From NCBI GenBank assembly GCA_963719855.1, contig CAVRDK010000001.1, positions 558,001-622,000 of the forward strand: 64,000 bases of DNA, in the 5' to 3' direction. The translations under genes were made by a program, and so were the position numbers. Source of the stretch: CAIQPV01 sp963719855 (GTDB lineage Bacteria; Pseudomonadota; Gammaproteobacteria; Burkholderiales; Gallionellaceae). The notes below the pieces were generated by a model that ran no database searches, had not been told where the DNA came from, and was given only the letters and a program-made list of their open reading frames with translations. Below are positions 1-7,837 of this stretch, in pieces (within the stretch, counting starts at the first letter, position 1; every line of letters begins with the position of its first letter).

Positions 1-71
1 ATTCAAGTTAAGGAGACGAAGAAATGACAACAGGAAAAGGTAAGCGAGCAGCGTACACGCTGGAGTACAAG

Positions 72-86
72 TTAGGGCTACGCTGA
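72..86 (+). repeat. Left target duplication (TTAG) and left terminal repeat of the IS5-group element
   Basis: TTAG at 72-75 is followed by the 11-bp end GGCTACGCTGA at 76-86. The same four bases occur at the other end of the element. TTAG fits the YTAR target preference of the IS5 group. Confidence 0.9.
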
Positions 87-1261
87 ACAAGCCCCGCATT
101 TTCAAGATTCAAATTGCGAAATATGCGTGATCGTGCAAAAAGACGAGTTCAGCCCGTATTGTTTTACCCTTTCGGGCTACTCCTCGGGCTTTTCGCCCGC
201 CATTCGCCCACTATGGGCGGACTTGTGCCATCAATCGATTTCGAGACAAGTAAATATTCGCCAATGCCAGCGCAGTAAATGCGCGGCCGGAATTCTTGGC
301 TAAACCACGGTAGCGCACTTTCGTAAAACCCCACAGCCGTTTGACCACGGCAAAGACGTGTTCGACACGGGCTCTTATCTTTGACTTATTGCGGTTCTTG
401 CCGCGCTTGACCTCATCGACTTCACCACCCGGCTTACGGGTGCGACAGTTGGTGAAGTCGCGGGCTTGGGGGGATTTACTGTGAATCAAATCCTTTTGGC
501 TGGCATAGGCGCTATCGCCATAAACACGCTGCTCTTGGCCATGCAGTAAATCAGGCAGAGGATGTTTGTCATGCACGTTGGCCGGGGTGACGACGGCGCT
601 GTGCGCCAGGCCGCTTTGACTATCCACGCCAATGTGCAGCTTCATGCCAAAGTACCACTGCTGTCCCTTGCGAGTCTGGTGCATCTCAGGATCACGTTTC
701 TTATCGGCGTTCTTGGTTGAGCTGGGTGCCGCGATAATGGTGGCATCGACAATCGTGCCGGTCTTGAGTGTCATGCCGCTGCCTTGGAGTACGCGCCCGA
801 CTTCGGCAAACAGTTGCTCATTGAGATTGTGTTTCTCCAGAAGGCGACGAAACTTTAGCAGCGTGGTGGCGTCCGGTACGGCTTCGCATCCCAAGTCGAT
901 GCCAGCGAAATGGCGCAAGCTGGCGATGTCGTAGAGTGCTTCTTCACAGGCAAAGTCGGCCAAATTAAACCAGTGCTGAATGAAGTGGATGCGCAACATG
1001 CGTTCGAGCCAATCGGTGGACGGCCATTGCCTCGCTTCGGGTAGTGCGGTTCGATCACGGCACATAGATCGACCCATGGCACGATGCGATTCATCGTGTT
1101 CAGAAATTCGTCGCGCCGTGTCGGTCTGCGGTGTTGTTCAAATCCTGTTTCGTGTTTCGCTGCCATCGCCAGAGTATTTTGTTTCATTGCCATCTACCAT
1201 GTTTGTCTACTACGGCTATAACGCACGACCTATGGAATCGGTGGACTTAATCAGCGTAGCC
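76..1261. mobile_element. IS5-group insertion sequence, complete, 1186 bp
   Basis: The element has perfect 11-bp inverted ends (GGCTACGCTGA at 76-86; its reverse complement at 1251-1261) and a 4-bp target duplication TTAG (72-75 and 1262-1265). Length and target duplication match the IS5 group. It carries one transposase gene on the minus strand, broken by a single frameshift. It is inserted in orfA of an IS3-family element, giving a nested pair whose order of arrival is clear: IS3 first, IS5 second. Confidence 0.93.
211..1193 (-). pseudogene. IS5-group DDE transposase, one frameshift
   Basis: This is the transposase of the surrounding element. The N-terminal part (from 1193: MAMKQNTLAMAAKHETGF, then RRDEFLNTMNRIVPW and GRPPIG) reads in one frame and the rest (LERMLRIHFIQHWFNL and onwards) in another. 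The break is at about 1006-1010, where one extra C would restore GRPPIGLERMLR. The catalytic region follows: VDATIIAAPSSTKN (first Asp), YGDSAYAS (second Asp) and RARVEHVFAVVKR (Glu), all present. Intact it would be about 325 residues, normal for the group. Either the copy is inactive or one base is missing in the assembly. Programmed frameshifting is less likely, as no slippery run is visible. Confidence 0.88.
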
Positions 1262-1265
1262 TTAG
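1251..1265 (+). repeat. Right terminal repeat and right TTAG duplication of the IS5-group element
   Basis: TCAGCGTAGCC at 1251-1261 is the exact reverse complement of the left end and is followed by the duplicated TTAG (1262-1265). Confidence 0.9.
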
Positions 1266-1509
1266 AGGCAGTGCGATTGGTACAGGGCGGCCAAGCCTGC
1301 GCGGTGACCGCCAAAGTGCTGGGCATACCGAAGCAGACGCTTGAGAACTGGGTTCGTCAGGCAGCGAAAGGCAAGCTGACCGGTGCGGGCAGCAAGCCGG
1401 TGAGCGCAGAACAGATGGAGCTGGCGCGTTTGAGAGCCGAGCTTGCGCGGGTCAAGATGGAGCGCGATATATTAAAAAAAGCGACGGCGTACTTTGCGCG
1501 GGAGTCAGC

Positions 1510-2406
1510 GTGAGGTATGCCTGGATTGAGCGGCATAAAAAGCTCTGGCCGATCACGCTGCAATGTGCAGTGCTGAACGTCAGTGCCAGCGGCTACTTTG
1601 AACGTCAGCGGCGCAAAGATTCTGGTCGGACAGAGACGCCAGGCAAGCGCATCAATGATGAAGCCCTGTTGGTTCACATCAAAGCAGCGCATGCCGCCAG
1701 CAAAGGTGAATATGGCTGGCCGCGAGTCTGGCGAGAACTTCATGCCAATGGAGTGCGCGTTTGGAAAGAACGGGTTCGGCGGCTCATGAAGGAGCACGGC
1801 ATCAAAGCGCGCGGGAAGCGTAAATTCGTCGTGACCACCGACAGTAAACATAACCTGCCGATTGCGCCGAACTTGCTCAACCGCAACTTCCAACCGGATG
1901 CGCCTGACTGCGTGTGGACGAGCGACATCACTTATATCCAGACCGATGCAGGCTGGTTATATCTGGCTGTGGTTCTTGATCTGTACAGCCGTCAGGTTGT
2001 GGGCTGGAGCATGCAGCCGCACATGCAGACCAGCTTGGTAACCGATGCGCTCAGGATGGCGTGGTTCAGGCGACGGCCAGAGCCGGGGCTGATCTTCCAC
2101 TCTGATCGTGGCAGCCAGTATTGCAGTCACGCATTTCAGGGCACACTGGCTGAATACGGCATGCAAAGCTCAATGAGCCGCAAAGGAAACTGCTGGGACA
2201 ATGCGCCAACAGAAAGTTTGTGGGGATCGTTGAAAGTAGGAAGGCTATATGGAATGCGGTTTGAAACACAGCGCCAGGCAATGGACGAGGTGATTGACTG
2301 GCTGACGTACTACAACCACAGAAGACTTCACTCAACACTGGATTACATCAGTCCGATGCAGTTCGAGAAAAACTGGTTTGCGGCACAGTTGAAGAAGGCC
2401 GCATAA
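1510..2406 (+). CDS. IS3-family transposase OrfB (DDE integrase domain)
   Basis: This is the catalytic half of an IS3 transposase, 298 residues, with GTG at 1510 overlapping the orfA stop in a GTGA arrangement. An HTH_21-like region (GEYGWPRVWRELHANG, then RVRRLMKEHGIKARGKRK) precedes the rve integrase core. The three acidic residues are visible in VWTSDITYI, FHSDRGSQYCS and NAPTESLWGSLK. The C-terminus has the family-typical YNHRRLHSTLDYISP. In the intact IS, OrfAB would be made by frameshifting in the overlap. Here orfA is disrupted, so only OrfB is likely to be made. The reading frame itself is complete. Confidence 0.93.
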   Translation: MRYAWIERHKKLWPITLQCAVLNVSASGYFERQRRKDSGRTETPGKRINDEALLVHIKAAHAASKGEYGWPRVWRELHANGVRVWKERVRRLMKEHGIKARGKRKFVVTTDSKHNLPIAPNLLNRNFQPDAPDCVWTSDITYIQTDAGWLYLAVVLDLYSRQVVGWSMQPHMQTSLVTDALRMAWFRRRPEPGLIFHSDRGSQYCSHAFQGTLAEYGMQSSMSRKGNCWDNAPTESLWGSLKVGRLYGMRFETQRQAMDEVIDWLTYYNHRRLHSTLDYISPMQFEKNWFAAQLKKAA

Positions 2407-2642
2407 TGAGCGCGTTAAGAAATACGGATTACAGGGGCAAGGTCATTGCGGCAGAGCCGCTTACAACGGTGATGATGTGTACTGCAATTATGGCTGACAG
2501 GGGTATGGAAGATACCAAGGAACTACGAACTTCTATTCAGCGCACACTGACAGGCACGCTCAGGCGTTTGGAACAGCGCGGACTGGTTAAAGACGTAGGA
2601 CGCGCTGAGAATGGACTGTCTGCGCTCTGGCAGATTGCCTAA
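2406..2642 (+). CDS. Small winged-helix-like protein of unknown function beside the IS1595-type transposase
   Basis: 78 residues. I do not recognise the family. The C-terminal half (SIQRTLTGTLRRLEQRGLV, then AENGLSALWQIA) has the helix-wing pattern of small DNA-binding proteins. The ATG overlaps the stop of the IS3 orfB (TAATG) and no separate ribosome site is seen, so the true 5' end may have been replaced when the IS3 element inserted. The stop overlaps the stop of the convergent IS1595-type transposase by 4 bp, which suggests the two travelled together as a passenger pair. That link is inference. Confidence 0.5.
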   Translation: MSALRNTDYRGKVIAAEPLTTVMMCTAIMADRGMEDTKELRTSIQRTLTGTLRRLEQRGLVKDVGRAENGLSALWQIA

Positions 2643-3664
2643 GCCACCAGCCGCTCGGCCTGCCGCTTGTTGCCCTGCCAGTACCCGCACCAGTTACGGC
2701 TTGTCTTGGTGTGGGCGCACTTCTTGGTAATGTCTTGAAACATCGCGCCGTTGGGCTTCCTGCGCATATCTTCGCGGTATGCCGCTTCGTTGGCATAGTT
2801 CGCCAGGTACAGATTCCCGAGCTTGTGGCATTGTCCGTACTGCATCCTGCGAAAGCGTGAGAAGAATGACTCGGCCTGATTGTTGGTGGTGCCATCAGGG
2901 GCGCGGTACTCGACACTGTGGTTTACGCGGCGCGTATCAAACTTGGCATGCAGCGGATCGTAGGCGTTGGATTCATCCGCGCAGATCGTAGAACCCTTTT
3001 CCACGTACTCAGTCGCCAGCTTGATAACGTCGGTCTGATTCTCCGACTTCAACACGAACGTTAAGGTTTTGTTGGCTCCTAAACCTTTCTCCTCAAACTT
3101 CTGACGCATAACGAACACGCAGCGCTTGTCGGGCCGTTGGTTCTCGGCCAGACGGCGGTCTATGCGGTCTTCCTTCTTGTTCTTGGGGCGAATGTAGCCG
3201 TTGACGTAGGCACCATCCATGTGGACTTCGCCTGAAAGCTGCGAGGTTTCGCGTTGCTCCATCAGCGATTCACGAATTTTGTGCGCCAGCACGAATGCCG
3301 TCTTGTACTGGACACCTAGATCACGGCTCATTTGCAAAGCTGAGATTCCCTTCACGGCATTGGTGTAGACGGCAATCGCTGCCAGGTAAGTGCGCAGTGG
3401 CAGCTTGTGGTTGGCAAAGATGGTGCCGGACGTGATTGAGAAGGTGTGGCCGCAGTCTGCGCACTTCCACTGCTTGCGATCACGGCGGAAGGCATGCTTG
3501 CCGATTACGCCGCAGCAGGGGCAGGACACTGCATCACCAGCACCCCAACGCAATTCCTTGAATACCCTGAAGGCTTCGGCGTCGTTCATCTGCATAACCT
3601 TAAGCACGGACAGCGTGCGGGCTTTGGCGGAAAGTAAAAAATGTTGGGACATGGTTATAATCAC
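2639..3664 (-). CDS. IS1595-family transposase (ISXO2-like)
   Basis: 341 residues. An N-terminal zinc ribbon (CPCCG and, 17 residues on, CADCGHTF) is followed by the ISXO2-like DDE domain: MDGAY (first Asp), ADESNAY (second Asp) and NNQAESFFSRFRR (third acidic or Asn position). This layout is diagnostic of the IS1595 family. The start could also be the internal ATG at 3652 (MSQHFLLSAK). The gene is divergent from the DUF6471 gene at 3764, sharing a 100-bp AT-rich promoter region, and convergent with the small gene at 2406. I could not find terminal repeats by eye, so the element's ends are not mapped. No frameshift; probably functional. Confidence 0.9.
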   Translation of the reverse strand: MIITMSQHFLLSAKARTLSVLKVMQMNDAEAFRVFKELRWGAGDAVSCPCCGVIGKHAFRRDRKQWKCADCGHTFSITSGTIFANHKLPLRTYLAAIAVYTNAVKGISALQMSRDLGVQYKTAFVLAHKIRESLMEQRETSQLSGEVHMDGAYVNGYIRPKNKKEDRIDRRLAENQRPDKRCVFVMRQKFEEKGLGANKTLTFVLKSENQTDVIKLATEYVEKGSTICADESNAYDPLHAKFDTRRVNHSVEYRAPDGTTNNQAESFFSRFRRMQYGQCHKLGNLYLANYANEAAYREDMRRKPNGAMFQDITKKCAHTKTSRNWCGYWQGNKRQAERLVA

Positions 3665-3707
3665 TTGCGATATGTTTATATCTCACATGATATGCTTTAT
3701 TCATCGC

Positions 3708-3735
3708 TTGTCAAGATAAATCTATCGTGTATGAT
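3708..3735 (+). promoter_or_regulatory. Predicted sigma-70 promoter for the DUF6471 gene
   Basis: TTGTCA (3708-3713), a 16-bp spacer and TATGAT (3730-3735) lie in the AT-rich divergent region between the IS1595 transposase and the gene at 3764. AGGAG at 3754-3758 serves as its ribosome site. Confidence 0.55.
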
Positions 3736-3763
3736 GATGTTTATATTTTTCGTAGGAGTAATC

Positions 3764-3991
3764 ATGTCTACCGATCAGCAATGGGAAAACAAAGTTAAAG
3801 GGCTGCTCAAGGCCGAGTTAAAACGCCGGAACGTCACTTATCAGGAGTTGGTTGAAAAGCTCGCCGCGCTAGGCGTTACCGAGACACCTGAGAACATCGC
3901 CAACAAGATCAGCCGGGGGAAATTCACGGCTGTATTCCTGATGCAATGCTTGGATGCGATTGGATGCCAAACGCTTAGGCTGGCGGAGTAA
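3764..3991 (+). CDS. DUF6471-type small protein
   Basis: 75 residues starting at ATG 3764, five bases after AGGAG; a longer in-frame start upstream is less likely. The sequence (WENKVKGLLKAELKRRNVTY, then TPENIANKISRGKFTAVF and CLDAIGCQTLRL) is the DUF6471 pattern, a short all-helical domain resembling a Cro-like helix-turn-helix. From memory such genes often sit next to transposases, and here it is divergent from the IS1595-type one. A role as repressor of the shared promoter is plausible but unproven. Its stop overlaps the tail of a JetD-like remnant. Confidence 0.7.
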   Translation: MSTDQQWENKVKGLLKAELKRRNVTYQELVEKLAALGVTETPENIANKISRGKFTAVFLMQCLDAIGCQTLRLAE

Positions 3992-4345
3992 ATATCTTGC
4001 CAGCCAATGCTTCTATTTGAACGGCGGTAACAAACTCCTGATCAACAGCCCATTTACAACAATGGTCAAGCATTGCTATAGAATCTTTACGTCCCGCAGG
4101 AAACATTGTTTGTCCAGCTTTACCTACAGCCGACACGTAAGGATGTCTGTTGTCCGCTGTTTTTGCGGCTTCAATCATCGGAAAATACAGTGCGGACAAC
4201 TGAAGAGATGGAATATGCTTTGCAAGGCGCTCATAAATTTGCATCCCTGCAATATCTAGGTCGCCCCAGAAGTGAATAGAGCCATGCCCTAGAATCTGCC
4301 CCATCGTCATAACGGGGCCTCCCGAGCGATTCAATACTACAGCGC
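3975..4345 (-). pseudogene. C-terminal remnant of a JetD (Wadjet, DUF2220)-like protein
   Basis: About 123 residues remain. The key stretch is HFWGDLDIAGMQIYERLAKH, resembling the toprim-type WGDxDxxG core of the JetD C-terminal domain, followed by RHPYVSAVGKAGQT and a short tail. In Wadjet systems JetD is the nuclease subunit that cuts plasmid DNA. The N-terminal part is missing: the frame runs straight into the left end of the IS21 element at 4346, and no matching half exists beyond its right end. The tail overlaps the DUF6471 gene, so its last residues may not be native. Assignment rests on a short motif. It is a decayed fragment either way. Confidence 0.5.
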
Positions 4346-4452
4346 TGAGTTTTTGCACATAAATTTGACCCACCTAATGCAATAAATTGCATCCAAATTT
4401 GACCCACGTATAGATACTGTCCTGCTCAATATTTGAGCGGGAGTAAACAGGA

Positions 4453-5970
4453 GTGATCAACGTGGCGATATTAAGCAGCATCAGGCGTTGGCATTTACGC
4501 GATAACATGCCGATTCGAGAGATAGTCCGCAAGACCGGAATCGCTCGAAATACCATCAGGAAGTATTTGTCCAACGAAGTTGTTGAGCCGAATTATCCTA
4601 AACGCAAGACCCCGAGCAAGCTGGATGACTATGCTGCCAAACTGGCGGCATGGCTAAAGACAGAGGCCAGCAAGGGACGCAAACAGAAACGTAGTCTCAA
4701 ACAACTTTACCGAGACTTGGTGCAGTTGGGCTTTACCGGTTCCTATGACCGAGTTGCAGCCTTTGCCAAGCGATGGCGGCAAGAGCAGCAGGAACTGGCC
4801 AAGACCGCTGGTCGCGGCACATTCATCCCACTTACTTTTGCACCAGGAGAAGCATTTCAGTTCGACTGGAGCGAGGACTGGGCGGTCATAGCAGGTGAAC
4901 GAACCAAGTTGCAAGTTGCGCACTTCAAGCTCAGCCACAGCCGAGCATTCTTCTTGCGTGCCTATCCGCTTCAGACGCACGAGATGCTGTTCGATGCTCA
5001 TAACCATGCCTTCGCAACCTTTGGTGGTGTGCCTGCCCGTGGCATCTACGACAACATGAAGACTGCCGTGGATAAGGTAAAACGCGGCAAGCAGCGTGAT
5101 GTCAACATCCGTTTCACTGCCATGGTGAGCCACCACCTGTACGATGCCGAGTTCTGTAATCCTGCATCCGGCTGGGAGAAGGGGCAAGTTGAGAAGAACG
5201 TACGGGATTCACGTCACCGCATATGGAACCAGTTACCAACATTCGGCAGTTTGGCTGAACTCAATGATTGGTTGCAACAGCGGTGTGTATCACTCTGGAG
5301 CGAGATTACCCATCCTGAGCAGCCTGACCGCAGCGTTGCCGATGTTTATGCTGCCGAACGCCCTTACCTGATGGCGCTGCCCTGTCCGTTCGACGGATTT
5401 GTGGAACATATCAAACGTGTATCGCCGACCTGTCTGGTCACGTTCGAACGCAACCGCTATAGCGTACCAGCCTCCTATGCCAACCGTCCGATCAGCCTTC
5501 GAGTGTATGCCGACCGGCTGGTGTTTGTGGCCGAGGCACAGGTTATTGCCGAACATGCACGGCTGATTCAACGCAATCCTGCAATTGGGCGAACCATTTA
5601 TGACTGGCGCCATTACCTGAGCGTATTACAGCGCAAACCCGGCGCATTGCGCAATGGTGCGCCGTTCACCGAGCTGCCTGATGCCTTCAAGCGATTGCAG
5701 GCCATTCTGCTCAAGCGCCAAGGCGGTGATCGGGAGATGGTTGAGATACTGGCGCTGGTTCTACAACATGATGAGTCAGCGGTGCTGGCGGCGGTCGAGT
5801 TGGCCTTGGAGGCCGGTGTGCCATCCAAGCAGCATGTGCTCAATCTTCTCAAACGGCTGATTGAGCCCGCACCACCAGCTCCCATTGATACTCCGCTGAC
5901 GCTGATGGTCGAACCGCAGGCTAATGTCAGTCGCTATGATGAGCTACGGGAGGTGCGCCATGCAGCATGA
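4453..5970 (+). CDS. istA: IS21-family transposase IstA
   Basis: 505 residues from GTG 4453 (GGGAG at 4439-4443); GTG 4462 is an alternative start. An N-terminal helix-turn-helix (MPIREIVRKTGIARNTIRKY) precedes an rve-type DDE core. Acidic residues are seen in QFDWSEDW, GIYDNMKTAV and KGQVEKNVRD. The C-terminal region (RVSPTCLVTFERNRYSVP and after) is the beta-barrel/DNA-binding tail of the family. IstA forms the transpososome with the ATPase IstB, whose gene starts inside the istA end. Length and motifs are normal, so the element may be active. Confidence 0.93.
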   Translation: MINVAILSSIRRWHLRDNMPIREIVRKTGIARNTIRKYLSNEVVEPNYPKRKTPSKLDDYAAKLAAWLKTEASKGRKQKRSLKQLYRDLVQLGFTGSYDRVAAFAKRWRQEQQELAKTAGRGTFIPLTFAPGEAFQFDWSEDWAVIAGERTKLQVAHFKLSHSRAFFLRAYPLQTHEMLFDAHNHAFATFGGVPARGIYDNMKTAVDKVKRGKQRDVNIRFTAMVSHHLYDAEFCNPASGWEKGQVEKNVRDSRHRIWNQLPTFGSLAELNDWLQQRCVSLWSEITHPEQPDRSVADVYAAERPYLMALPCPFDGFVEHIKRVSPTCLVTFERNRYSVPASYANRPISLRVYADRLVFVAEAQVIAEHARLIQRNPAIGRTIYDWRHYLSVLQRKPGALRNGAPFTELPDAFKRLQAILLKRQGGDREMVEILALVLQHDESAVLAAVELALEAGVPSKQHVLNLLKRLIEPAPPAPIDTPLTLMVEPQANVSRYDELREVRHAA

Positions 5971-6736
5971 AGCTATGATGACCTCGCTCAAGGCGATCAA
6001 GTTGTACGGTATGGCGCAAGCCGTCGACGAACTGGCCAGGCAGAATTCGCCTGCATACCAGAATGCGCAGGAGATGCTGGGAACTCTAATCAAAGCGGAG
6101 ATGGCTGAGCGTGAGGTACGCTCTATCGGCTACCAGATGAAGGCAGCCAGGTTCCCGGCCTACCGCGACCTGGCGAGCTTCGACTTTAGCCAGAGCGAGG
6201 CGAATGAGGCACTGATTCGCCAATTGCATCGCTGTGAGTTTCTGGATCAGGCGCACAACGTAGTGCTGGTCGGTGGCCCCGGCACAGGCAAGACACACCT
6301 TGCCACTGCATTGGGTGTGCAGGCCGTGCAGCATCAGCACCGCCGGGTGCGCTTCTTCTCGACCATCGAACTGGTCAATACGCTGGAACTCGAGAAGGCC
6401 GCTGGCAAGCAGGGGCAACTTGCCAGCCGAATGATGTATGCCGACTTGGTGATTCTGGATGAACTGGGCTACTTGCCGTTCAGCCAGGCAGGCGGTGCTT
6501 TGCTGTTTCACTTCATCGGCAAGCTCTATGAGCGAACAAGCCTTGTGATAACGACCAACCTGAGCTTTGCAGAATGGGGCAACGTGTTTGGGGATCCAAA
6601 GATGACGACGGCACTATTGGACAGGCTTACCCATCACTGCCACATCATTGAGACCGGCAACGATAGTTACCGTTTTAAGAACAGCTCGACTCAAACTGGA
6701 AAGGGGGGCAAAACCAGAAAACTATCCACAACCTGA
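5960..6736 (+). CDS. istB: IS21-family helper ATPase IstB
   Basis: 258 residues from ATG 5960, overlapping the istA stop by 11 bp, which implies translational coupling. This AAA+ helper captures target DNA and activates IstA. It has an N-terminal helical domain (LKAIKLYGMAQAVDELA), Walker A GGPGTGKTH, Walker B LVILDELGYLPF and a C-terminal arginine-finger region TALLDRLTHHCHIIE. The length is typical. A track-style longer start at 5924 is unlikely because the ATG at 5960 gives the conserved N-terminus. It is followed within 75 bp by the right end of the element. Confidence 0.93.
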   Translation: MQHEAMMTSLKAIKLYGMAQAVDELARQNSPAYQNAQEMLGTLIKAEMAEREVRSIGYQMKAARFPAYRDLASFDFSQSEANEALIRQLHRCEFLDQAHNVVLVGGPGTGKTHLATALGVQAVQHQHRRVRFFSTIELVNTLELEKAAGKQGQLASRMMYADLVILDELGYLPFSQAGGALLFHFIGKLYERTSLVITTNLSFAEWGNVFGDPKMTTALLDRLTHHCHIIETGNDSYRFKNSSTQTGKGGKTRKLSTT

Positions 6737-6831
6737 ACCGTTAAGATATAAACTTAGGGTGGGTCAAAATTCGATGCAACACCCGGGTCAGATTTAAACG
6801 CAAAAACTCAACCACACTCAATGATGTAAGG

Positions 6832-7837
6832 TTATCCCATAAAACCGCGTCCAACATACCAAAAAAAGGCTGCAATCAGGCCTGCTGCTGGGATTGTCAG
6901 CACCCACGCCCAAACAATCCGCGCAGCAACCCCCCAACGCACTGCGGAAACGCGGCGGGACAGTCCGACACCGATGATAGCGCCAGTGATGGTGTGCGTC
7001 GTCGAGACGGGTATGCCCATCGATGTCGCGAGTAATAGTGTTACAGCACCTGATGTTTGCGCGCAAAATGCGCCTGTGGGCCTGATCCGGGTGATGCCCA
7101 TGCCCATCGTCTTCACGATGCGCCAGCCGCCAAACAGAGTTCCAAGAGCCATGGCAACCTGACAGGCCAGTACGACCCAGAATGGAACATGGAACTCGCC
7201 CTGCAAATATCCATTCGCATACAGCAGAACAGCAATAATACCCATGGTTTTTTGGGCATCGTTTCCGCCGTGACCGAGGCTATAAAGTGATGAGGATATG
7301 AATTGAAACTTATTGAATCTTCGTTCGGTCTGATGCGGTAAGCGCCTTCTCTAAAATCCAGAGCAGCGCAACGGACATGGCAAGTGCCAGCAGAAGCCCC
7401 AAGAGTGGCGACAGGATGATTGCCGCCGATGTCTTAATCAGCCCTTGTGCGATGATGGCTTTCCAACCAGCTTTGGCCAGTGCTGCCCCGACTAGCCCGC
7501 CGACCAGCCCATGCGACGAGGATGAAGGAATACCAAACCACCAGGTAATGATGTTCCAAGAGATGGCGCCGCACAGGGCACCGAAGATCACCGCGTTGTC
7601 GATTATCGCAGGGGATACAATGCCGGAACCGACGGTTTTTGCCACATGCAGCCCAAAAAACAAGAAGGCGATGAAGTTGAAAAACGCAGCCCAGACAACC
7701 GCCGCTTGCGGCGTCAGCAACCGGGTCGAGACCATCAGTGCGATTGAGTTCGCAGAGTCGTGGAAGCCGTTCATAAAATCGAACAGCAACGCCACAACGA
7801 CCAGAGCCGACATGACCAGAAACGTTTGTTCGATCAT
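6832..7837 (-). pseudogene. pit: PiT-family inorganic phosphate transporter, one frameshift
   Basis: PiT carriers move phosphate (as metal phosphate or with H+/Na+) across the inner membrane. The N-terminal half from ATG 7837 has the signature FDFMNGFHDSANSIA and the inter-repeat IPSSSSHGLVGGLVG. The C-terminal half has LGHGGNDAQKTMGII and IPVSTTHTITGAIIG, the duplicated PiT signatures. The halves are in different frames: the first stops at 7318-7320 and the second is open from about 7350. Joined they make about 330 residues, a normal size. The shift is +1 (one base extra or two lost). The start overlaps the DUF47 stop by 4 bp. The 3' end is only 22 bp from the IS21 element. Confidence 0.88.

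Larger units (their letters stand above)
24..1513 (+). pseudogene. IS3-family transposase OrfA, split by an IS5-group insertion
   Basis: OrfA is the helix-turn-helix DNA-binding subunit of IS3 transposases. Translation starts at ATG 24 behind an AAGGAG site (10-15) and reads MTTGKGKRAAYTLEYKL before entering the inserted element and stopping at 84-86. The rest resumes at 1266 with EAVRLVQGG, a KQTLENWV helix-turn-helix segment and a C-terminal leucine-zipper-like LARLRAELARVKMERDIL. Joining 24-75 to 1266-1513 restores a 99-residue frame exactly, which shows that the insertion is simple and fairly recent. The 3' part alone is open but lacks its own start. It ends overlapping orfB. Confidence 0.88.
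1..2406 (+). mobile_element. IS3-family insertion sequence (left end outside window, interrupted)
   Basis: The two-gene orfA/orfB arrangement with an overlapping junction and a DDE integrase-type orfB is that of the IS3 family. The left terminal repeat lies before position 1 and I could not fix the right end, which must lie at or after the orfB stop. A complete IS5-group element sits inside orfA, so this copy cannot make intact OrfA. The end given is the orfB stop, not a mapped terminus. Confidence 0.8.
4346..6810. mobile_element. IS21-family insertion sequence, complete, 2465 bp
   Basis: The ends share an 11-bp inverted repeat, TGAGTTTTTGC at 4346-4356 and its complement at 6800-6810. Internal TTTGACCC-type repeats recur near both ends (around 4363, 4393, 6765 and 6785), as is usual for IS21 multiple end-binding sites. 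It carries istA and istB overlapping on the plus strand, both intact. The bases just outside (GCGC on the left, ACCA on the right) do not match, so no target duplication is visible. This suggests that DNA beside one end was lost or recombined after insertion. Confidence 0.88.

Noticed and set aside
632..934. Plus-strand open frame within the IS5-group element
   Set aside because: It lies opposite the transposase, whose DDE motifs are clear; no family features.
980..1265. Plus-strand extension of orfA upstream of 1266 (first part of a 177-residue frame)
   Set aside because: This stretch is IS5-element DNA read by chance; only the part from 1266 onward is OrfA.
7310..7350. Programmed frameshift in pit
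   Set aside because: The +1 shift is near a stop codon, but no SD-like element or slippery codon is evident, and PiT genes are not known to use one. Error or mutation is simpler.
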